A stretch of DNA of 64,000 nucleotides, taken from the NCBI GenBank assembly GCA_017948555.1, contig JAFMYY010000005.1, forward strand, positions 1 through 64,000. The letters are read 5' to 3'. The notes below the pieces were generated by a model that saw only the letters and a program-made list of their open reading frames with translations, was not told the origin of the DNA and made no database searches. The stretch is from Cesiribacteraceae bacterium YIM B00369 (lineage in GTDB: Bacteria > Bacteroidota > Bacteroidia > Cytophagales > Cyclobacteriaceae). Position numbers and translations under genes: made by a program. This document shows positions 29,801 to 37,900 of the stretch, in pieces. Numbering within the stretch: the stretch's first letter is position 1; each line of letters opens with the position of its first letter.

Positions 29801-30648
29801 ATGAGGTATATCGCATAAATAATAAGAGCCTGAGTGCAGAAGGCATAGACTGGAAGAAACTTATATTGGGAAACGGGTTTCAGGCCGGTAGAATATCTTC
29901 CACAGGTTTGGATTTGTATGTATATAAAGATTTTAATGTGCCTTACACAGAGCAGTTGAAGCCCATGCCAGCTGATATTATTGGATCTGTTGAGTTCCCG
30001 TTGTTTGTGAAAGAACTTAATCTGAATGGAATGGAGGTGGTTTATGAAGAAATGAAGAAAAGGGCTGATACTGCAGGTTATGTAAAAATAACAGAACTTA
30101 ATGGGAAGATTCATAACTTAACCAATGTTGATAGTATTCTGCAGGAGTACCCATCTATGGAAGTGGTTGCCAGTGGGAGGTTAATGGGAGAAGGGTATTT
30201 CCAGTCTCATATAAATGTTCCTTTGCTAAATAAGAATGAAAATGTAAGGGTAACAGGTACAATGGATACTCTTGATGTTACCCAGCTGAACAGAATTGTT
30301 CGTTACAATTCCCGGGTAGCTATTAAAAGCGGCTCTTTTTATAAGGTAAGCTGGGATTTTGAGGCAGGTAAGGAGGAGGCCAACGGGACAATGGAACTTA
30401 GTTATGAGAATTTAGAGATCCAGTTAAGTAAACCAAATTCTCCGGACACCACAGGCTTATTAAAAGATATAGGTTCTTATTTGATAAACCAGCTGGTGGT
30501 GGATTCCAATATAGCCGAAGGTAAAAACACTAAACCGGAGAAAGTAACCTTCGGACAGAAAAGGGATAAGGAAAGAAGCTTTTTTCACTTTTATGTTCAA
30601 TCCCTGTTAGCAGGCTTTATTGAAGCCATAGGAGTTCCCTTCCGGTAA
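26842..30648 (+). CDS. Giant AsmA/TamB-like envelope protein with five repeat cassettes
   Basis: 1268 residues. One N-terminal transmembrane helix (about 9-29), then an enormous beta-rich region outside the inner membrane. I find an internal cassette of about 180 residues: the motif F-[AST]-[DN]-x-R-x-[FL]-[HY] recurs with its Arg at residues 204, 381, 563, 743 and 925. Each cassette also has a segment like LDIYPSLKGKF or LYPFLKKYL upstream. A low-complexity Ser/Gly/Thr linker lies near 842-860. The last about 120 residues (from VTGTMDTLDVTQLNR) are shared with the proteins at 30831 and 34970. The architecture recalls AsmA-like proteins that carry lipids to the outer membrane; this is an inference. 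Confidence 0.8.
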   Translation: MQIVQKTFRFLLYLVLGILAVGCILLFFADPFARHLLQKQVNKAGDGQYSLEMDKFHISLLRGDVILTGVKIVTDTGRNVSGPVIFTEAEGVIVEGFSWLGYLTENELALDKVRLSNGNLQFSLFSEEKDDRDEEPFSLDQLDIYPSLKGKFSRVRAKQFLLENFSGTITSIRLKDTTAFAFHKLEADVKNFLLDTAMLFTDSRTFYSEGIRIAGHQLEFSSGTGEVTAGADSLFISSEEDKTGISIHSLHFLQQGTLSADTLLYVGLEFFDIQEFNFYGLQKDSTASLNRVRVNDLNFISNTDSTGDTAEPKKAEGNPFRNISGFTLASYLPDFINKVRVAEADLQQIFVRMGASFSLKNANLKSGNFQIDGAPAFANNRFLHAEELTINAGGLSLPANELYRAGLGQFQFKAANGISGFSMADVFFFPTDESLQKKRIELRLGALKTDTIKTGNLPSGELVLRNVVLENPELDVYIPASIPAGKEPDNSGDPLSLSELDISPWLNNYIDKVLVNSISVENLNVNVLKKSASGSIRIVAPLVNFNMQDILLGGDQEILSDERIFYSRQLGLSASSFSAKEEGLNNWQSSFASGNLVIRPANSDLTLNSLSFYSTSNSTKDSLLRVFAGKMHLGGVDAGAYFHDRNAKFRKVVLESLDIVYPDGNEEDVKSDPAKGEGMNPKLIQDFSLADNLPRFINSVEVQELALTKVSFGGGKADLRVGEGNLQLKDIKINDKKAFAENRFFHASLAESNIKNICFKAGEEKQEVELGTLNLSINKGSGFLSLHQLSTGTGNTFSASAPVEALIDSVKLTGINTSELSSGILSLERFIISNPSVVYYSSPSGSGSDSTSASGSATATSEEPNLYPFLKKYLNSLNIETLGVSGGDFRFSGLGGSHYGLHLPEVELTIKGINIAPGTAFSDNRILHSAAISGTLRNVEYFFPDKVYRVKLEKAGFNSAGKIIELQGLLYTFSENYKKKLDEEGTNEVYRINNKSLSAEGIDWKKLILGNGFQAGRISSTGLDLYVYKDFNVPYTEQLKPMPADIIGSVEFPLFVKELNLNGMEVVYEEMKKRADTAGYVKITELNGKIHNLTNVDSILQEYPSMEVVASGRLMGEGYFQSHINVPLLNKNENVRVTGTMDTLDVTQLNRIVRYNSRVAIKSGSFYKVSWDFEAGKEEANGTMELSYENLEIQLSKPNSPDTTGLLKDIGSYLINQLVVDSNIAEGKNTKPEKVTFGQKRDKERSFFHFYVQSLLAGFIEAIGVPFR

Positions 30649-30830
30649 ATGAGGCTTTTCTGCCATTTTTCCTTTCTTTTGCCCTCTCCCAAAGTATTAA
30701 ATTATTTTTCTTTCTTATATCCACAACATTTATTTCTGAATTCCGCATAATATAAGAGGATTGTCTCACCTCATAAGCTGTTAATTATGAGAGTAATGCA
30801 TATATTTTTTTGAAGAATAGATTTAAGGAT

Positions 30831-33620
30831 ATGAAAGTTATAAAGAAGGTAGGTAAGGTATTTCTATATATCGTTTTAGGATTGATAGTTTTACTTTTTG
30901 TGGCGGGTTTGTTTATTGATCCGATAGCAAAAAGGGTAATGGTAAACCAGGTAGATAAGGCTGCTGAAGGGCAGTATTCTCTTTCTCTGGACGAGGTTGA
31001 TATTTCTATTCTTGGTGGAAATTTTAGTCTGAAAGGGGTAGTACTGGAAACAGATACCACACACCCTGAAACTCCGCCTATTGCTTTTTTAAAAGCCAGT
31101 GAGGTTTCTGTTGAAGGGGTTTCGTGGCTGACATATCTTCTCGACCAGCGGCTGTTAATGGATCAGGTCCTTTTAGATAGCCTTAATGTGGAACTGTATG
31201 CCAGATCACTTGATAGTACAGACACTCAGCAGGCTGAAAATCAAAAACCTTTCAGGCTTCAGCAGCTGGATATTTATCCGACGATCAAGGATCAGATTGA
31301 CAGGTTCCGCCTGAAGGATCTTGCCCTCAATGATATTTCCCTTACCCTGATAAACCTATCCACCCAGGATACCCTCAGATTTAACTCCAGGGAATTGAAC
31401 CTCCAAAGCGACGATATTTTAATTGATGCCGATAAGCTCATTACCGATAACAGGGCATTTTATGCTACTGAAATGGACTTTTTAGGTAAAGAGGTAAAAA
31501 TAGTCAGGAGTGGAAATAAACAACTGGTAATCCGGACGGACTACATTAAGTTTGAAACGAGAGACGACAAAATTGGCCTGTTAACTCAGGGCGTAAACTT
31601 TTTGCAAACAGGAACACAGGAAGCAGATACGCTCATGTCGGTTGCGTTTGATGAATTCCTGCTTAGCAATCTTGAAATGCTCCCTATTCAGGAAGACAGT
31701 ACCGCTCATATAGGCAAAATAGGTTTAGAAAATTTAATGCTTGTAAATAACTTTCCTGCCAGTCCTGATTCTTCATTAGTTGCTGATACAGCCAAAAGTC
31801 AGGCACCTGGTAAAAAAAGCCTTGCGGAAATGAGTTTAGGGGAAAGCTTACCGGAATTCCTGAAAAAAATTCAGCTGGATGAACTGGCATTTAATAGTAT
31901 ATCCTACCGGCAGGGGTCTTCCATGAGGTTAGAAGAAGCAAATTTTAATGCGGGTGCTATTGTTGTCGATGAAAACGCAGCATTTTCAAACAACCGCTTC
32001 CTTCATGCAGGTAAAGTGGAAAGCTCTTTTGACCTTTTTGCACTTTCAGTGGGGCAGGACTCAGTTCATGTTACTGTGGCTGGTTTCCATATGAATATGG
32101 ATGATGGAACAGGTAGTTTAGGCTTTGAGGATATACAATTAAAGCCGGGAGAAAAGAATAAGGATGAAATGTGGGTAGATGCTGAGCTGGGGCCTTTTGG
32201 CATCGTTGGAATTAACACAAGGAATATTCCTGAAGGAAGACTGGCAATAGACAGTATTGGAATGGAAACTCCAAAAGTGGCAGTAAATATGCCTCAGCAA
32301 AGCAATGGTGCTACAGGTAATACAGATAATGCTAATAATACAGGTATCGAAAGCGGACAGGAACAGGCCATGAGTTTATACCCAGCCATTGAAGGTTTTC
32401 TGGAAAGCGTTCACCTTGGCAAATTTGCCATTATAGATGCAGATATTACCGCCTCTGGCATGATGGCAGGAAATATGGAAGAATTGCATGTACCCACTAT
32501 TTATTTACAGGTCAGTGATGTGCTGGTAGCAGAAGGAACAGCATTTTCAGGTGACAGGGTTCTGCATACCGGGGATATTGCATTGCGGGTAGAGGAAATT
32601 AACCTGCCAACGAGTGAATTATATACAATGAACCTGGGCTTATTCAGGTTTAGCACGAGGGAACAGTTTGTGGAAACAAATGATTTCAGCTTTGAATACA
32701 AAGGAGAAAAAGGTAAAATACCAGCCGGTGCAGATACCAGCTTTGTAATGAGTGTTAAAAATGACAGGTTTTTAATCCGTCAGCTTGACTGGCAGGCACT
32801 GATAAAAGACCAAAGGGTAAATATTGGACTGGTCCGGACTGAAGGCCTCGAACTTTATTCCTTTACGGACAACAATAAGAAAGAACCTGCAAAACAAAGT
32901 GGAGGTGATAGTGCTCCGGAACAGCAGGAGGCGCCCTCCATGCCACAAAATGATATTAAGCAGATAGAAATGCCCTTCTATGTTGCCAGATTTGAACTGG
33001 AAGGGGGAAATCTTTCATTTGAAGAGTTGGCAGAGGGAGCTGAAGAGTCGGGTAAAGCCAGTGTAACGGATATTTCTGTGGCAGCATCCAACATTACTAA
33101 CCTGCAGGACAGGCTGAGAGAACAGCCAAAATTGCCTATAGAAATGAATGGGAAACTGATGGGCACAGGGGACTTTTATACAAAAATTGTAATGGATATG
33201 GTTTCAGATTCCAATCTGGTTACCATAAGAGGCCAGATAGATACTCTTGACATTACTAAAGTGAACAGGTATACCGAATACACAACCAGATTTGGCTTTG
33301 AAAGCGGGACTATATATCAGGTGAAATGGGATATTGAAGCTGATGATGAAAAGGCTACAGGAACACTGGCGATGAGCTATGAGGACCTGATGATTGAATT
33401 AAGTGAAAGTAATAACCCTAATTCAAGTGGTGTTTTAAAAAATGCCGGAGCATTTCTGGCAAATAATCTTGTTCTGGAATCAGACGTGCCTCCGGCAAGT
33501 AGTGAGGATCCGGAAAAAACTGAAATTTCTGAAGAAAGAGAAGAAGGAGAGGCTTTTCCGGGCTATGTGATACAAGGTCTGATATCAGGATTTATGGACC
33601 TGATGGTAACAATATTTTAA
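30831..33620 (+). CDS. AsmA/TamB-like envelope protein with three repeat cassettes
   Basis: 929 residues from the ATG at 30831; the TTG at 30810 in frame is less likely. Clear paralogue of the preceding gene: same N-terminal helix followed by VNQVDKAAEGQYSLSLDEVD, and the same C-terminal module (RGQIDTLDITKVNRY, then ATGTLAMSYEDLMIEL). The cassette motif Arg falls at residues 208, 389 and 576, spacing 181 and 187, so it has three cassettes against five upstream. Probably anchored in the inner membrane with the rest in the periplasm. Lies 182 bases after its paralogue and is probably co-transcribed. Function inferred only by architecture. Confidence 0.8.
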   Translation: MKVIKKVGKVFLYIVLGLIVLLFVAGLFIDPIAKRVMVNQVDKAAEGQYSLSLDEVDISILGGNFSLKGVVLETDTTHPETPPIAFLKASEVSVEGVSWLTYLLDQRLLMDQVLLDSLNVELYARSLDSTDTQQAENQKPFRLQQLDIYPTIKDQIDRFRLKDLALNDISLTLINLSTQDTLRFNSRELNLQSDDILIDADKLITDNRAFYATEMDFLGKEVKIVRSGNKQLVIRTDYIKFETRDDKIGLLTQGVNFLQTGTQEADTLMSVAFDEFLLSNLEMLPIQEDSTAHIGKIGLENLMLVNNFPASPDSSLVADTAKSQAPGKKSLAEMSLGESLPEFLKKIQLDELAFNSISYRQGSSMRLEEANFNAGAIVVDENAAFSNNRFLHAGKVESSFDLFALSVGQDSVHVTVAGFHMNMDDGTGSLGFEDIQLKPGEKNKDEMWVDAELGPFGIVGINTRNIPEGRLAIDSIGMETPKVAVNMPQQSNGATGNTDNANNTGIESGQEQAMSLYPAIEGFLESVHLGKFAIIDADITASGMMAGNMEELHVPTIYLQVSDVLVAEGTAFSGDRVLHTGDIALRVEEINLPTSELYTMNLGLFRFSTREQFVETNDFSFEYKGEKGKIPAGADTSFVMSVKNDRFLIRQLDWQALIKDQRVNIGLVRTEGLELYSFTDNNKKEPAKQSGGDSAPEQQEAPSMPQNDIKQIEMPFYVARFELEGGNLSFEELAEGAEESGKASVTDISVAASNITNLQDRLREQPKLPIEMNGKLMGTGDFYTKIVMDMVSDSNLVTIRGQIDTLDITKVNRYTEYTTRFGFESGTIYQVKWDIEADDEKATGTLAMSYEDLMIELSESNNPNSSGVLKNAGAFLANNLVLESDVPPASSEDPEKTEISEEREEGEAFPGYVIQGLISGFMDLMVTIF

Positions 33621-33705
33621 TTTGGTTAAGAAACTGCCCCGGAGGGAGATTCTTTTAAGGCAGGGGAGGAAAAAAATGTACTTCCGCAGCAAATATCCAA
33701 TACAT

Positions 33706-33746
33706 GAAACCAAAAAAGGTGGCTTTTAGCCACCTTTTTTGGTTTC
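33706..33746. terminator. Strong bidirectional-looking terminator hairpin
   Basis: A perfect 19-base-pair stem (GAAACCAAAAAAGGTGGCT with its complement) around a 3-base TTT loop; the stem itself carries A and T runs, so it could terminate on either strand. It separates the AsmA-like pair from holA. Confidence 0.85.
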
Positions 33747-33859
33747 TTCCCGTGAGAGGAAAGAATCCTGATCTGCTGTTCAGAAGCTCATCTGCGCTTC
33801 TTTAAAAAAATCATTGCATCAATTTTCTGTTAACCTTCTGCTTAAACAGGATTATCTTT

Positions 33860-33867
33860 TAATTTTG
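33860..33867 (+). promoter_or_regulatory. Candidate -7 promoter element of holA
   Basis: TAATTTTG matches the TAnnTTTG consensus, 36 bases before the holA ATG and downstream of the terminator, so holA probably has its own promoter. Confidence 0.45.
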
Positions 33868-33902
33868 CGGAGCAACCAGTTAAAACTTCAGGATCATTAG
33901 GT

Positions 33903-34925
33903 ATGGCTCAAAGTGCAGACAGTGTATTGAAAGACTTAAAAGCAGGAAGATATGCTCCTGTCTATTTCCTGCAGGGCGATGAGCCTTATTTTATTGATAA
34001 AATCTCCGGCTTCATTGAAAAGAATGCTCTTTCTGAAACAGAAAAAGGCTTCAACCAGATGATAATGTATGGTAAGGATGTGGATGTGACCGCTATCCTT
34101 AATAATGCACGGAGGTACCCGATGATGTCGGAGAGGCAGGTGGTAATTGTAAAAGAAGCTAAAGATATCCAGGATATAAATAAACAGGATGCACAGGCAA
34201 TGCTGGAAAGCTATGTCAAAAATCCTCTTCCTTCTACAGTATTGGTTTTTTGTCATAAATACAAAACGCTGGATGGAAGGAAGGCGCTTACCAAAACACT
34301 GGACAAACATGCAGTTTTTGTATCTACAAAGAAACTTTACGACAACCAGGTGCCGGACTGGATTACCCAATATGTTACAGATTCAGGCTTTACTATAGAC
34401 AGAAAAGCAGCTTTTATGCTGACAGAATTTATAGGAAATGACCTGGAAAGGCTTGCAAACGAAATTGATAAGGTTCTGATCAACTTCCATGAAAAGGTAC
34501 AGATAGATCCGGCCATGATTCAGAAATATGTAGGGATAAGTAAAGACTACAATATTTTTGAATTACAGAAATCGCTGACTGTCCGTGATGTGGTGAAAGC
34601 GAACCGCATTGTTCAGTACTTTGAGGCTAACCCTAAAAACCATCCTGTAATACCAATGATTGCCATGCTGTTCAGTTTTTACAGCCGTCTTTTACTGATC
34701 CACCATTCCGGAGAAAAAACTGAGGGAGGAGTGGCTAAAATTTTAAAGATCAACCCTTTCTTCGCAAAAGAATACCTGCTGGCAATCCGGAATTACAGCC
34801 TGCCGGTAGTAATCAGGAATATTAACTTCCTGCGCCAGGCCGACCTGCAAAGTAAGGGAATTGAAAGTGGTGGAATGACGGAGGGGCAGCTACTGAAAGA
34901 GCTTGTTTTCAGACTCCTGCACTAA
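33903..34925 (+). CDS. holA: DNA polymerase III subunit delta (clamp loader)
   Basis: 340 residues, the usual size. Delta opens the beta sliding clamp within the clamp-loader complex. The N-terminal PVYFLQGDEPYFIDK block and the central FQKSL-type helix region (here ISKDYNIFELQKSLTVRD) are typical HolA features, as is the C-terminal helical domain (QADLQSKGIESGG). It lacks a Walker A motif, as expected for delta. Monocistronic between a strong upstream terminator and a convergent gene 44 bases away. Confidence 0.93.
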   Translation: MAQSADSVLKDLKAGRYAPVYFLQGDEPYFIDKISGFIEKNALSETEKGFNQMIMYGKDVDVTAILNNARRYPMMSERQVVIVKEAKDIQDINKQDAQAMLESYVKNPLPSTVLVFCHKYKTLDGRKALTKTLDKHAVFVSTKKLYDNQVPDWITQYVTDSGFTIDRKAAFMLTEFIGNDLERLANEIDKVLINFHEKVQIDPAMIQKYVGISKDYNIFELQKSLTVRDVVKANRIVQYFEANPKNHPVIPMIAMLFSFYSRLLLIHHSGEKTEGGVAKILKINPFFAKEYLLAIRNYSLPVVIRNINFLRQADLQSKGIESGGMTEGQLLKELVFRLLH

Positions 34926-34969
34926 AAAAAACTTTTACTGAAAAGAAGGGCACTTGTAAATCCTGTGGT

Positions 34970-37900
34970 TTATAGTCCGATAGAAGATTTAAAACCATTT
35001 ACAAGGGTTTTAACCCAATAATTTACAGTAGACCGGCGGTTATCTCTCTCAAACCGGATTTCTCCTTTTTTAAAGGGTTTGTCTTCCTCTCCTGTGTTGT
35101 TTGTGTTTACCACAAGCCAGTTAGCGAGGAGGGACCCGATTTCTTTTACCGGGCCACCTGTTTTACCTGTCCTTTTATTTACCAGTGCCACTTTAAGGTC
35201 GCTGTATTTAAAGTCCATATTTCCTTTGGCTAAATGTTTATCTGCCTCTACATAAAAGTTTATCTGGTGTGCATGGCCGCTTCTTATTTTTATGGAAACA
35301 GATTTTTCCAGAATAGGATTAAAGTCCGACAGGCTCATTTCATCCAGTCTGCCATAAAAGGTGTGGCTGTTCAGTGAATCACCCAGGGGGATTTTAAAAA
35401 ATGCCTCCAGGTGTCCTGTTCCCATTAAAAGACATTCCATCCTGATGTTTGTAGTTAATCCCTGTGCCAGTAAGGTGGGGTCGTTGCTTATGGTGTCACT
35501 TATAATGTTCAGGTTGGTAAGGTCTATAAAACCTGTCCCTCTGGCACCTCTTGCCTGTTCTTCATAACCTATATAACCATTCCTGATGGCCATTCCCAAT
35601 AACATTACTTTTGAATCAAGTTTCCTGATTATTTCCTGTGGCATTTCAGGAAAGTGATTTTGAGGGTAAGGCTGTCTTTTATCACGGTAAACATGCAGCG
35701 CAAAACCGTCCAGCAAAAGGGAGTCAGCAAAAAAGTTTCCGTCCAGCAGGGCTTTATAATCAAGTTTTATAATTTTAAGGCTCCTGTTCCTGAGGGTGAA
35801 CTGGTCTGTTTCATACCCTTTAATATTTGCAAATGTTTTTCTGTCTGCAAGTGGAGTAAGTGAAACAGAGTCTGCCATTATATTTCCGTCGCGTGTATCC
35901 AGCAGAATGCTGTTGATTTTAAACATGTACAAACCATTATCCAGCTTAGCTGAATAATCTTTTATCCGCCCCTGAATCCTGTCAGAGAAAAAGATCCGGT
36001 TCCTTTTTTTTATCTCAACACTGTCAATTTTAAAATTTGCAACCACACCATCAATATTACCAATGTAAAAAGAACTGCTATCCTGTTCTTCGCTAATGGT
36101 TGTGAAGGTAAGCTTTGCCTCTTCAAGTTGTATAGCCTGCGATTGAACGATATTCAGGTTTTTCAACAATGGTTCAGACCAGTGTATGGATTCTTCTTTT
36201 TTTGTACTTTGAGTTTGAGAAAAGTGAGGGTAGTGGTAAATATTCACTCCCGCATTTTTAATAAGTATACTTTGAAAGATCAGGCTGTCTTTTTCGATAA
36301 GCTGTGAATCAAGGCCGGAAAATTTACCAAAGGGAATTTTGATATAGAAAAGCTTGTCCACACCCTTGCTTTTAAGCTGAGATATCAGCTGAATATCGTT
36401 ACGTGGCTGTAGTTGTGCCCCTCTGAATTCAATTTTATTCTCCCTGGTTGATATATTCAGCTCATCAATATTAAAGATGTGAAGGCTATCCGGTAGTTTT
36501 CTCTCAAAACCCGTTAAGGAAATACTTACATCATCGGCATTAAAGAGTTTATCTTTATTTTTATGCTTCTCACCAATTTTAAAATTTTTTATATGGCTGT
36601 CGAAACGATCTGTTTTGATACGGAATGAAGTATTCATGGCAGAAACCCGCGTATACATTCCCTGCCCGTTGATAACTCTTGCATTGTTTATTTCCAGAGA
36701 CTGAAGGTTGCCCCTGATCAGTTCATAAAAATCATAGTTTACCAGACTTTGCTTATTTGCGGCTTTTTCCTGCCTGTCGGGCTCCTGTGTGTGGTGCCTT
36801 ATTTGAATTTCCGGATATTGCAGGAGTAATTCATCAATTTCTAATTTTCCATTACTGTAAACCTCATTGAAGCCTATTCCATTAATTTCAAGTTCAGGTA
36901 AATGAATGTTATACCTGTTTTTATAGGAGGTGGAAATAAGTGTACTGAATTGTTGTAATTTCTTACTGTCTGGCTTCAATCTTATTTCGTGGGCCTTAAC
37001 CTGCCGGAGTGCGGTGGAAAGTTCAAGGTTCCGTGCGCTTAATGTGTGGATTTTATCAAGTAGTTCCTGCTGGTAACGGTCAATTTGAATACGTATATCA
37101 TCGGCAAAAAGAAACCGTTCTGAATCAAAGGCAGAAATAGAATCTGCCAGATATTTGTCCATTTGCAGGTTTATTCCCTGCAGTAATGTGCTTTCAATAT
37201 AATTGCCGTTTTCCAGTTGTACCGCACTGAACATACCATTCTCCATAACAAGACTGTTAATTTCAAGCGCTTCAAAATAGGGAGAGATAGCCTGATAAAA
37301 ACCAGTTGGCTGAAGGTTTACTTTCTTTTTCTTTTTGTCCTTTTCATTTCCATCGCTGTTTATGACAAAAGTATAGCGCACCTCCGGCTTTTGAGCCAGG
37401 ACAGAATCTATCTTTAAGTGCTCCAGGTAATAAGCGCTGTCAAAATTTATTCCTGTCAGGTTAATCTTTGGCAGAATAAGATTAAAATAGCCTTTCTGCC
37501 CCTGTTTTTTTAACAGTTCTTCCTCATTGTAAAAGCTTTCAGCAGTTTTAACTGTTACTTCTTCTGCCATTATATTCTGCTCTTCAGTTGAGGCATAAAG
37601 ATTTTTAGCACTTATAACATGGATTCCATCGGGCAGGTAGGTGGAATAATCTTCCGCTTTTACTTTTACATTATCAGCAAAGAAAAGGCGTTTGGGGTTG
37701 GAGGAAGTCAGGGAATCGAAACGGAAATTATCCACCTGAATCTCTGTCCGTCTGCCACTAACAATCAGTGGAGCTTGTTTCGCGTAAAATGCCAGATCCA
37801 GCCGGCCATCCTGCAAAAGTAATTTTTGTACTTTAATTACCTCAAGAAAGCCACTCATAAGATCATAAATGGCGCTGCTCTTAATTATGTCCGTCCGCTC